Both the position numbers and the translations under genes were made by a program. A stretch of DNA of 5,294 bases from the NCBI GenBank assembly GCA_035532755.1, contig DATKQI010000171.1:1-5294 (forward strand). Reading direction: 5' to 3'. The notes beneath the pieces were generated by a model. The model was not told the origin of the DNA and did no database searches. It was given only the letters and a program-made list of their open reading frames with translations. Each line of letters begins with the position of its first letter. Within the stretch, counting starts at the first letter, position 1. This document shows positions 1 through 5,294 of the stretch, piece by piece. Source of the stretch: DATKQI01 sp035532755 (lineage in GTDB: Bacteria; Pseudomonadota; Alphaproteobacteria; Acetobacterales; Acetobacteraceae).

Positions 1-1878
1 GGCCGGTTCGCGGCACCGGCGTTCCTGCTGCTCGGCAAGCCGGAGCCCTGGACGCCGGTGGACAGCCTATTGTGGGGCAAGACGATGTCCCTGTGGCTGT
101 CCGCCAACTGGCATGAGGAGCTGGCGCGGCTGGCGCTCTCGGCGAAGCTGCCGCGGGCGAAGATCGATTCGCTCTGGCCGCCGAGCCAGGATGCCGGACG
201 ACCGGATGCCGCACGCACCTCGCCGGTGCGCTATGCGGCGGTGGCGGTTTCCGCGGCGCAGCGGGTGCTGGATGTGCTGCCGCGGTTCCCCGCACCCTTC
301 ACTTTGCCGGGCACGGCATCGAACGAGTGGGCAGTCGATTCCAGCCACACCGCGACCGGCGCGCCGCTGCTGGCCGGAGACCCGCATCTGGGGTTCGGCT
401 TCCCGAGCCTGTGGTACCTCGTGCGCATCGACACGCCGCACCAGACGCTGGCCGGCGCCACCGCCCCTGGCGTGCCGTTCCTGATCCTCGGGCACAACCG
501 CCGCATCGCCTGGACCTTCACCGATGCGGAGGCGGACACGCAGGACGTGTTCATCGAAACTCCGGCCCCCGGCGGCCGGTACGAGACACCTTCCGGGCCG
601 AAACCGATCAAGGTGCGGCAGGCACGCATCCGGGTGCGGGGGCATCCCGACGTTCTGCTGACCATCCGCAGCACCCGCCACGGCCCGGTGATCGGCCGCA
701 CCGCCGATGGCAAGGGGCTGCTCGCGGTGGCGATGGCCGCGCTCACGCCCCACGACACCTCGGCCGACGGGCTGCTGGCGCTGAATCGCGCGCAATCGGT
801 CGCCGATGCCGGGGCTGCGGCGGCGCGCGTCTCCTCCCCGGTGCTGAATCTGCTGGCCGCGGACCATACCAACATCGCCCTGTTCATGACCGGGCGCGTG
901 CCGATCCGGCGTGGCGGGGATGGGGCGTGGCCGGTGGATGGCGCGGACGGCGCGCATGATTGGATCGGCTTCGCCTCGGGCGACCAGTTGCCGCACATCG
1001 TCGCTCCGGCCTCCGGCCGGCTGGTGAACGCGAACGAGCGGGTGGCCCCACCCGATTTCCCGGTGTTCCTGGGGCGGGACTGGTTCGGCAACTGGCGCGC
1101 GCAGCGCATCCGCGCTCTGCTGGCGCAGACCGACAAGCACCGCGCCGCCGATTTCGCGAAGATGCAGCGCGATGTCATCTCCGCCTATGCCCAGCAGTTG
1201 CTGCCGATCCTGACCGCGCTGCCCGTGCCCCCCGGCCCGGCCGCGCAGGTGGTGGCGCTGCTGCGCGGCTGGAACGGGGCGATGCGGATGAATGCGCCCC
1301 AGCCGCTGATCTTCAACGCCTGGCTGCGCCGGTTCCGGCTGATGGTTCTGGCGAAGAACGGCGTGCCGGTGCGCGATGCGGGGCCGGCGCATGATGAATT
1401 CGTCGCCTCCCTGCTGACCGGCGCCAACCCCGGCTGGTGCGCGAGCGACTGCCACGCGCTGCTGGTGGCCTCCCTGCAAAAGGCCGTGGCGCGGCTGTCT
1501 GCCCGGTTCGGCGCCGATCCGTCACGCTGGCGGTGGGGTGCGGCGCACCAGGCGGTGTTTGCCGATCCGGTGGCGAGCCGCATCCCGCTGCTGCGCGGGT
1601 TCGCCACGCTGCGCATCGACTCGCCGGGCGACGGCACCACGATCGATCGCGCCGGCCTCGCCGCGCACGGCTACGATTCGGTGCACGGCCCGGAGTATCG
1701 CGGGGTGTACGACCTGTCGGACCTCGACCGCAGCCTGTTCATGATGACCCCCGGCGAATCCGGCAACCTGCTCAGTGCGCACGCGCGGGATTTCCTGGTA
1801 CCCTGGCGCAACGGCAAGACCATCCTGCTCGGTCCCCGGCCCGCGCATGTCACTGGGCGGATCATGCTCAACCCCTGA
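1..1878 (+). CDS. penicillin acylase family protein (Ntn-hydrolase), 5'-truncated by window edge
   Basis: The visible 625 residues are the C-terminal part of a penicillin amidase/acylase precursor. These enzymes are normally exported, cleave themselves into alpha and beta chains, and hydrolyse an amide bond (beta-lactam side chains, N-acyl homoserine lactones or other acyl amides). The frame is open from base 1, so the true start lies outside; about 106 residues precede the beta chain. The beta chain starts at Ser in ASNEW (codon 319-321), the predicted nucleophile. Counting Ser as B1, His is at B23 in the DPHL motif, the metal-site aspartates fall at B73 and B76 as in E. coli penicillin G acylase, the NAN motif supplies the oxyanion Asn near B239, and the WRAQR Arg is at B260. 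RSTRHGP and the late GESGN motif also fit the family. The beta chain is 519 residues. His at B23, where penicillin G acylase has Gln, resembles cephalosporin and AHL acylases, but substrate cannot be assigned. Family is sure, substrate is not. Confidence 0.95.
   Translation, partial: GRFAAPAFLLLGKPEPWTPVDSLLWGKTMSLWLSANWHEELARLALSAKLPRAKIDSLWPPSQDAGRPDAARTSPVRYAAVAVSAAQRVLDVLPRFPAPFTLPGTASNEWAVDSSHTATGAPLLAGDPHLGFGFPSLWYLVRIDTPHQTLAGATAPGVPFLILGHNRRIAWTFTDAEADTQDVFIETPAPGGRYETPSGPKPIKVRQARIRVRGHPDVLLTIRSTRHGPVIGRTADGKGLLAVAMAALTPHDTSADGLLALNRAQSVADAGAAAARVSSPVLNLLAADHTNIALFMTGRVPIRRGGDGAWPVDGADGAHDWIGFASGDQLPHIVAPASGRLVNANERVAPPDFPVFLGRDWFGNWRAQRIRALLAQTDKHRAADFAKMQRDVISAYAQQLLPILTALPVPPGPAAQVVALLRGWNGAMRMNAPQPLIFNAWLRRFRLMVLAKNGVPVRDAGPAHDEFVASLLTGANPGWCASDCHALLVASLQKAVARLSARFGADPSRWRWGAAHQAVFADPVASRIPLLRGFATLRIDSPGDGTTIDRAGLAAHGYDSVHGPEYRGVYDLSDLDRSLFMMTPGESGNLLSAHARDFLVPWRNGKTILLGPRPAHVTGRIMLNP
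316..321 (+). other. predicted autoproteolytic alpha/beta junction and catalytic Ser of the acylase
   Basis: Codons GCA-TCG encode Ala-Ser in the TASNEW motif. In this family the precursor is cut just before the Ser, whose freed amino group and hydroxyl form the active site. The exact match of the calcium-site aspartates at +72 and +75 residues supports this register. The residue before the cut is Ala; many relatives have Gly or Thr there. Confidence 0.85.
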
Positions 1879-1915
1879 TCGCAAGGCGAACGATCGCCGC
1901 GCGCGCGTCCGTGCG

Positions 1916-1945
1916 TTGACCTGTGCTGCCTTGTTGCCCGATCAT
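1916..1945 (+). promoter_or_regulatory. weak sigma70-like promoter just before bpt
   Basis: TTGACC at 1916-1921 (5 of 6 to TTGACA) is followed after 18 bases by GATCAT at 1940-1945 (4 of 6 to TATAAT). A transcript would start around 1952, almost at the bpt ATG at 1955, giving a nearly leaderless message. This would fit the lack of a clear Shine-Dalgarno sequence before that ATG. The match is weak and could be chance. Confidence 0.25.
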
Positions 1946-1954
1946 GGCAGCCCG

Positions 1955-2737
1955 ATGACGCACCAGATGCAGCGCCGCCCGCATTTCTTCTACACCACCG
2001 CGCCCCTGCCCTGCCCCTATCTGGCCGGACGGACGGAGCGGAAGGTGGTGACGGAGTTGACCGGGCCGGATGCCGAGCAGTTGCACGACCGGCTTTCCCG
2101 CGCCGGCTTCCGGCGCAGCCACAACATCGCCTATGCCCCGGTGTGCCCCGCCTGCCAGGCCTGCGTGCCGATCCGCACGCCGGTGGCGGGCTTCCGGCCC
2201 GATCGCGCACTGCGCCGCATTGCACGCGCGAACGCCATGCTGGAGGGGTTCGAGGTGCCGGCGCGCGCCACCGCCGAGCAGTTCCAGCTGTTCCAGCGCT
2301 ACCAGCAGGCCCGCCACGGTGACGGCGACATGGCGACGATGAGCTTCTACGACTATCGCGCCATGGTCGAGGACACGCCGATCGAGACCTTCATGGTGGA
2401 ATTCCGGGACCCCGACGACCGGCTGCTCGGCGTCTGCCTCGCCGACCGGCTGGGGGATGGGCTGTCTGCCGTGTACAGCTTCTTCGCCCCGGAAGAGGCT
2501 GCCCGCAGCCTGGGCACCTACGCCATTCTGTGGCTGATCGAACGGGCGCGCGGGCTCGGCCTGCCGTACGTCTATCTCGGCTACTGGGTCGCCGAGAGCC
2601 GCAAGATGGCCTACAAATCCCGCTTCAGGCCGAGCGAGATCCTGATCGGCGGTGCCTGGCGGATGCTCACCGACGCCGACCGCCCGATGCCGCTCGAAGC
2701 CGTGGACGCCCTTCTGGAGCCCCAGACCATCGGATAG
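1955..2737 (+). CDS. bpt: aspartate/glutamate leucyltransferase (bacterial N-degron pathway)
   Basis: This 260-residue cytoplasmic enzyme belongs to the Bpt/ATE family. Bpt moves leucine from Leu-tRNA to proteins that begin with Asp or Glu, turning them into N-degron substrates for ClpS and ClpAP. The ATE N-terminal domain covers about residues 15-85, with LPCPYL, GRTERKVVTEL and a cysteine cluster C64-x2-C67-x2-C70 followed by VPIR; Cys20 is also present. The GNAT-like C-terminal domain covers about 105-235, with SFYDY, VYSFF and the hallmark YLGYWV..S.KMAYKSRF.P.E. Length fits the family (about 240-260). I chose ATG 1955 because the frame continues upstream only through non-conserved residues; ATG 1967 is an alternative. 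No strong Shine-Dalgarno is visible. It starts 77 bases after the acylase stop, same strand, so read-through is possible. No ClpS or ClpA gene is in view. Confidence 0.95.
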   Translation: MTHQMQRRPHFFYTTAPLPCPYLAGRTERKVVTELTGPDAEQLHDRLSRAGFRRSHNIAYAPVCPACQACVPIRTPVAGFRPDRALRRIARANAMLEGFEVPARATAEQFQLFQRYQQARHGDGDMATMSFYDYRAMVEDTPIETFMVEFRDPDDRLLGVCLADRLGDGLSAVYSFFAPEEAARSLGTYAILWLIERARGLGLPYVYLGYWVAESRKMAYKSRFRPSEILIGGAWRMLTDADRPMPLEAVDALLEPQTIG

Positions 2738-2808
2738 GCCGCCACGAGGGAGGCCGAAAACCCGCTTACGGCCCGTTAAGCCTCTCCTGCCATGGTTTCC
2801 TCCACGAC

Positions 2809-2818
2809 AAGGTGAGGA
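2809..2818 (+). promoter_or_regulatory. ribosome binding site of the chemoreceptor gene
   Basis: AAGGTGAGGA lies 10 bases before the ATG at 2829, giving a good Shine-Dalgarno match. It decides the start: the frame is open back to at least 2652 inside bpt, but only 2829 has this site and puts the first membrane segment next to the N-terminus. Confidence 0.7.
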
Positions 2819-2828
2819 CGATCGGCCC

Positions 2829-4838
2829 ATGGCGCGCTCCGGCTTCGGTATTCGCACCCGCATCCTGGTCGGATCGGGTCTTCTGGTCGCGCTGACCGTC
2901 GCTGTGGGGGCGTGGAACCTGCTGCAGCTTGACCGGGTTGCCGCCAACGCGACCCGACAGCATGCGGCTGCGGCGCAGATGATCCGGCTGAGCGGCACCG
3001 CGACGGATGTGGAAGCGATCCTGCGCAATCTGGCGGCCTTCCAGAACCAGCCGGCCCCTGCCCTGCTGAACACCCTGCACCGGCGGCAGAGTGCGGCGCT
3101 GGATGCGCTCAACGCGCTCGCGCTTGCCAGCCGCACGCCGGCGCATCATGCCGCCTGTCGCCACATGCAGTCCGCCCTGCTCGGGCTCAGCGCGCCGGTT
3201 TCGCACTTCGCGAGCCTCACCCGCCTTGTCGTGCACCAGCGCGCCGACCTCCAGAAGCGCGCAGGGACTTTGCTGGGGAACGTGAACGACCTGCAGGACA
3301 AGATGAACATTCTGGGCGACCCATCCCAGGCCGCCGCCACCGGGGCGCTGAAGACCGCGATCGTGCTGCTGCCGGTCAACACCACGGAATTCCTGACCGG
3401 GCGGGACCCGCGGGCGCGCATCCGCGTGGCGATGACGGTGGCGCAGGCGACGGGGGCGCTGAACACGCTGCGCCGGTCGGACAATGCCACGCCGTTCCTT
3501 CCCGGCATCAAGCTCATCGACACGGCGCTGACGGGGTATGCCGCGGCGTTCCAGCAGACCGTCATCGCCCTTGCTGACGTGGACCAGATCTATGGCCGGA
3601 CGCTGCTGCCCACGCTGACGGCGGTGCGGGCGCAGGACCGGGACACCGTGGCCTCCCTCCAGCGTGCGACGGCCCGGATCAACGCGCGGACGCAGGCGGC
3701 GAAGCGCTCGGCCTATCGCGCCGCGATCGGCTTCATGGCGCTGGCGGCCGTGCTGGGCGTAATGATCGCCGCCCTGCTCAGTCGTGGCGTGTTGCGCCCG
3801 ATCCGGGCGATGACGGCGGCCATGGGGCAGCTTGCCGCCGGCGATACCGGCATCACCATTCCGTCGCGGGCTGCGGGGGACGAGATCGGCGCGATGGCGC
3901 GCGCGGTGGAGGTGTTTCGCACCAACGCGCTGGAACGCGCCCGGCTGGAGCGCGAGCAGGAAAGCGAACGCACCCGCGCGGCGGAGGAACGGCGAACGGC
4001 GATGCAGGGGCTCGCCGAGCGGTTCCAGGCGCAGATCGGCCATATCGTCGATGGCGTCGGCGCCGCTTCCGGGGTGTTGGAAGGCACGGCCACCACGATG
4101 TCCCGCAATGCGGACGACACCAGCCGGCAGGCGGGCGCGGTGGCCGGCGCCTCCCAGCAGGCAAGCGCCAACGTGCAGACGGTGGCGGCGGCGACCGAGG
4201 AGCTGTCCGGCTCCGTCTCCGAAGTGGCGCGGCAGGTGCAGGACGGGACACGGCTTGCCCAGACGGCGGTGAGCGAGGCGGAACGCACCCATGCCCGCGT
4301 GACGCATCTGTCCGAGGCCGCGCAGAAGATCTCCGACGTGGTGCGGCTGATCAACGACATCGCCGGGCAGACCAACCTGCTGGCGCTGAACGCGACGATC
4401 GAGGCGGCGCGCGCCGGGGAGGCCGGCAAGGGGTTCGCGGTGGTGGCGAGCGAGGTGAAGAATCTCGCCACCCAGACCGCGAAAGCCACCGAGGAGATCG
4501 CCAGCCAGATCAATGGCATGCAGCAGGCGACCGGCGGCGTGGTGGAGGCGATCGGCGCGATCGGCCGCAGCATCGGCGCGATCGCCGAGATCACCACCAC
4601 CATCGCGGCCTCGGTCGGTGAGCAGGGGGCGGCCACGGCCGAGATCGCGCGCAACATCCAGCAGGTGGCGGTGGGCGCGGGGGAGATCAGCGCGACCATC
4701 GCGGCGGTGACGGAGGCGACCGGGGAGACCGGCGCGGCGGCCACCGAGGTCCTGACGGCCTCCCAGCAACTTGCCCGGCAGGCGGCGACGCTGCGCGAGG
4801 CAGTCGGCGTCTTCATCGCCGAGGTGAAGGCGGCATAA
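2829..4838 (+). CDS. methyl-accepting chemotaxis protein with long helical periplasmic sensor
   Basis: This 669-residue inner-membrane chemoreceptor signals to CheA through CheW. TM1 spans about residues 11-31 after a short positive N-terminus. The periplasmic domain (about 32-296) is rich in Ala, Leu, Gln and charged residues and looks all-helical; at about 265 residues it is nearly twice a normal four-helix bundle and fits a helical bimodular (HBM) type, though this is inferred from length and composition. TM2 is about 297-318. A HAMP domain follows (about 319-371; Pro324, DEIG 351-354), then a charged coiled coil (366-395). The signalling domain (about 400-660) has the conserved hairpin tip with D510, GQTNLLALNA (513-522), E525, GEAGKGFAVVASEV (530-543). 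The C-terminus ends VKAA, without an NWETF-like CheR tether. Gln-Gln and Glu-Glu pairs in the helices are possible adaptation sites. It starts 91 bases after bpt. Ligand unknown. Confidence 0.95.
   Translation: MARSGFGIRTRILVGSGLLVALTVAVGAWNLLQLDRVAANATRQHAAAAQMIRLSGTATDVEAILRNLAAFQNQPAPALLNTLHRRQSAALDALNALALASRTPAHHAACRHMQSALLGLSAPVSHFASLTRLVVHQRADLQKRAGTLLGNVNDLQDKMNILGDPSQAAATGALKTAIVLLPVNTTEFLTGRDPRARIRVAMTVAQATGALNTLRRSDNATPFLPGIKLIDTALTGYAAAFQQTVIALADVDQIYGRTLLPTLTAVRAQDRDTVASLQRATARINARTQAAKRSAYRAAIGFMALAAVLGVMIAALLSRGVLRPIRAMTAAMGQLAAGDTGITIPSRAAGDEIGAMARAVEVFRTNALERARLEREQESERTRAAEERRTAMQGLAERFQAQIGHIVDGVGAASGVLEGTATTMSRNADDTSRQAGAVAGASQQASANVQTVAAATEELSGSVSEVARQVQDGTRLAQTAVSEAERTHARVTHLSEAAQKISDVVRLINDIAGQTNLLALNATIEAARAGEAGKGFAVVASEVKNLATQTAKATEEIASQINGMQQATGGVVEAIGAIGRSIGAIAEITTTIAASVGEQGAATAEIARNIQQVAVGAGEISATIAAVTEATGETGAAATEVLTASQQLARQAATLREAVGVFIAEVKAA
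4551..4584 (+). repeat. 13-bp perfect direct repeat with 21-bp period inside the receptor gene
   Basis: ATCGGCGCGATCG occurs at 4551-4563 and again at 4572-4584. The period is seven codons, one coiled-coil heptad, and both copies encode Ile-Gly-Ala-Ile (residues 575-578 and 582-585) in the C-terminal signalling helix. It most likely reflects heptad structure plus codon bias, or an old small duplication. Confidence 0.8.
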
Positions 4839-4891
4839 CCGGTCGGTCTGATGGTCGCATCCGGTCCGTCGCCTTCACTCCGAATTGTGCG

Positions 4892-4924
4892 AGCAGAACG
4901 AGCACCCACCAAGCAGAAGGAGCA
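4892..4924 (+). repeat. two 13-bp direct repeats, 20-bp period, upstream of the last frame
   Basis: AGCAGAACGAGCA (4892-4904) and AGCAGAAGGAGCA (4912-4924) differ at one base and start exactly 20 bases apart, about two helical turns. They lie in non-coding DNA after the receptor gene and upstream of a TATATT box. This spacing would suit two protein molecules on one face of the DNA, but no regulator is identified. Confidence 0.5.
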
Positions 4925-4938
4925 AGCTGGGCGCAAAC

Positions 4939-4944
4939 TATATT
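4939..4944 (+). promoter_or_regulatory. possible -10 box (TATATT)
   Basis: TATATT matches 5 of 6 bases of the sigma70 -10 consensus and stands out in G+C-rich DNA. No TTGACA-like hexamer lies 16-18 bases upstream; the tandem repeats occupy that place, so an activator-dependent promoter is conceivable. It is 74 bases before the ATG at 5018. Weak evidence. Confidence 0.25.
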
Positions 4945-5006
4945 GCCTCGAGCGCATAGAGCCGCACGGGAAGCGTGTAGTTGCACAACCTACTTGGGCA
5001 TCCATT

Positions 5007-5039
5007 CATGTCCGACTATGACAGTTTCCGACATGGACA
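5007..5039. repeat. overlapping inverted and direct short repeats at a possible element end or operator
   Basis: CATGTC (5007-5012) is inverted as GACATG (5030-5035); TGTC (5009-5012) is inverted as GACA (5020-5023); TGTCC (5009-5013) is inverted as GGACA (5035-5039); and TCCGAC is repeated directly at 5011-5016 and 5027-5032, a 16-bp period. The block is the lowest in G+C that I counted and overlaps the proposed start codons at 5018 and 5033. It could be an operator or the TGT-type end of a mobile element; neither is shown. Confidence 0.4.
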
Positions 5040-5294
5040 CTCTCCTTCAGGCGTTGCAGGTAGCCGCAGCGTTGTATGCATCCGATGAGAAGGCATCTGC
5101 CCTTGAGGCGGAAAAACCTTGGATGTCTCGACCGCTGCCCAGGCCCATCATCGAAGCTACTATCGAGGCTATCGCGGCGACTCCGGATATCCTGGAGCTC
5201 ACACGTCTCCGACAGCTCTCTCTCGGCTCCAGTGAAAGCAGGCCGCTTTACCCGGTGCTCCTCGCGTCCGCGCTGGTAAAGCGCACACACGCTC
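5018..5294 (+). CDS. hypothetical protein, 3'-truncated by window edge
   Basis: From ATG 5018 the frame is open for 92 codons to the window edge without a stop; ATG 5033 is an alternative start. I do not recognise the protein. It looks soluble and mostly helical: MTVSDMDTLLQALQVAAALY at the N-terminus, a proline-rich turn (RPLPRP, about residues 38-43), then IIEATIEAIAA (44-54) and a later leucine-rich stretch with LYPVLLASALVKR (77-89). No signal peptide is seen. No good Shine-Dalgarno precedes either ATG. Third-position G+C is about 63%, clearly lower than in the three upstream genes, which suggests a different origin. The same frame is also open upstream of 5018 into the end of the receptor gene, so openness alone is modest evidence. 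The complementary strand also has an open frame (5006-5290), but its Arg/Cys/His-rich product looks like a shadow. Confidence 0.45.
   Translation, partial: MTVSDMDTLLQALQVAAALYASDEKASALEAEKPWMSRPLPRPIIEATIEAIAATPDILELTRLRQLSLGSSESRPLYPVLLASALVKRTHA

Larger units (their letters stand above)
4839..5017. other. intergenic region after the receptor gene
   Basis: This 179-base stretch separates the chemoreceptor from the last frame. It holds the tandem 13-bp repeats and the TATATT box listed separately. No hairpin followed by a T-run is seen after the receptor stop, so no intrinsic terminator can be called, and I see no tRNA-like or other RNA structure. Base composition falls from about 70% to below 60% G+C across it. 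Confidence 0.6.

Noticed and set aside
67..1479. 470-codon open frame on the - strand opposite the acylase
   Set aside because: Antisense shadow common in high-G+C genes: rich in Arg, His, Gly and Gln, without a recognisable domain, opposite a well-supported gene.
1885..1898. GGCGA-ACGA-TCGCC hairpin after the acylase stop
   Set aside because: A 5-bp stem with no T-run after it; too weak to call an intrinsic terminator.
2752..2773. GGCCG...CGGCC inverted repeat between bpt and the receptor gene
   Set aside because: Five pairs around a 12-base loop and no T-run; expected by chance at this G+C.
2756..2779. Flagellar sigma28-like promoter (GAAA ... CCCGTTAA) before the receptor
   Set aside because: The -10 match is 6 of 8 and the spacing to the -35-like GAAA is about 3 bases short of the usual distance.
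2766..4769. 667-codon open frame on the - strand opposite the receptor
   Set aside because: Product is a low-complexity Arg/His/Gly/Leu-rich sequence; it is the complement of a clear chemoreceptor with matching codon periodicity.
4838..4865. ACCGG...CCGGT inverted repeat after the receptor stop
   Set aside because: Five pairs with an 18-base loop, no T-run; not a credible terminator.
5006..5290. 94-codon open frame on the - strand at the right end
   Set aside because: Composition is Arg-, Cys- and His-rich with no recognisable motif, and the + strand frame gives a more protein-like sequence. Not excluded, only less likely.
1..5294. CRISPR arrays, tRNA or rRNA genes, complete insertion sequences
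   Set aside because: No regularly spaced repeats, tRNA-like clover sequence, rRNA motif or transposase reading frame seen on either strand.

Overview
The window is high-GC DNA (about 65-78% G+C in the lines I counted) with three closely spaced genes on the + strand. It fits an alphaproteobacterium. The wording of the leucyltransferase suggests Rhodospirillales/Acetobacteraceae, but that is recall of family sequences, not a search result. A chemoreceptor implies a motile cell.

Layout. 1-1878: the 3' part of a penicillin acylase (Ntn-hydrolase) gene. It includes the end of the alpha region, the self-cleavage site and the whole beta chain; the start lies left of the window. 1879-1954: short gap with a weak promoter-like pair and no clear terminator. 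1955-2737: bpt, an aspartate/glutamate leucyltransferase of the bacterial N-degron pathway. 2738-2828: gap ending in a good ribosome binding site. 2829-4838: a complete 669-residue methyl-accepting chemotaxis protein with a long, helical periplasmic sensor domain. 4839-5017: intergenic, with a 13-bp direct repeat of 20-bp period and a TATATT box. 5018-5294: an unrecognised reading frame, open to the right edge, in DNA of clearly lower G+C (about 57%; 48% at its start).

The three large genes do not form an obvious pathway. The acylase is probably exported and cleaves an amide-linked compound, Bpt acts in the cytoplasm on proteins with N-terminal Asp or Glu, and the receptor sits in the inner membrane and feeds CheA/CheW. 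No che or flagellar gene is present, so the receptor looks like an orphan. Their order and spacing allow co-transcription but do not show it.

The most unusual part is the right end. Base composition and codon use change shortly after the receptor gene, and short direct and inverted repeats lie just before and across the start of the last frame. This looks like the edge of an accessory or transferred segment. I see no transposase, integrase or recognisable novel system within the window, so anything beyond an accessory edge is speculation.
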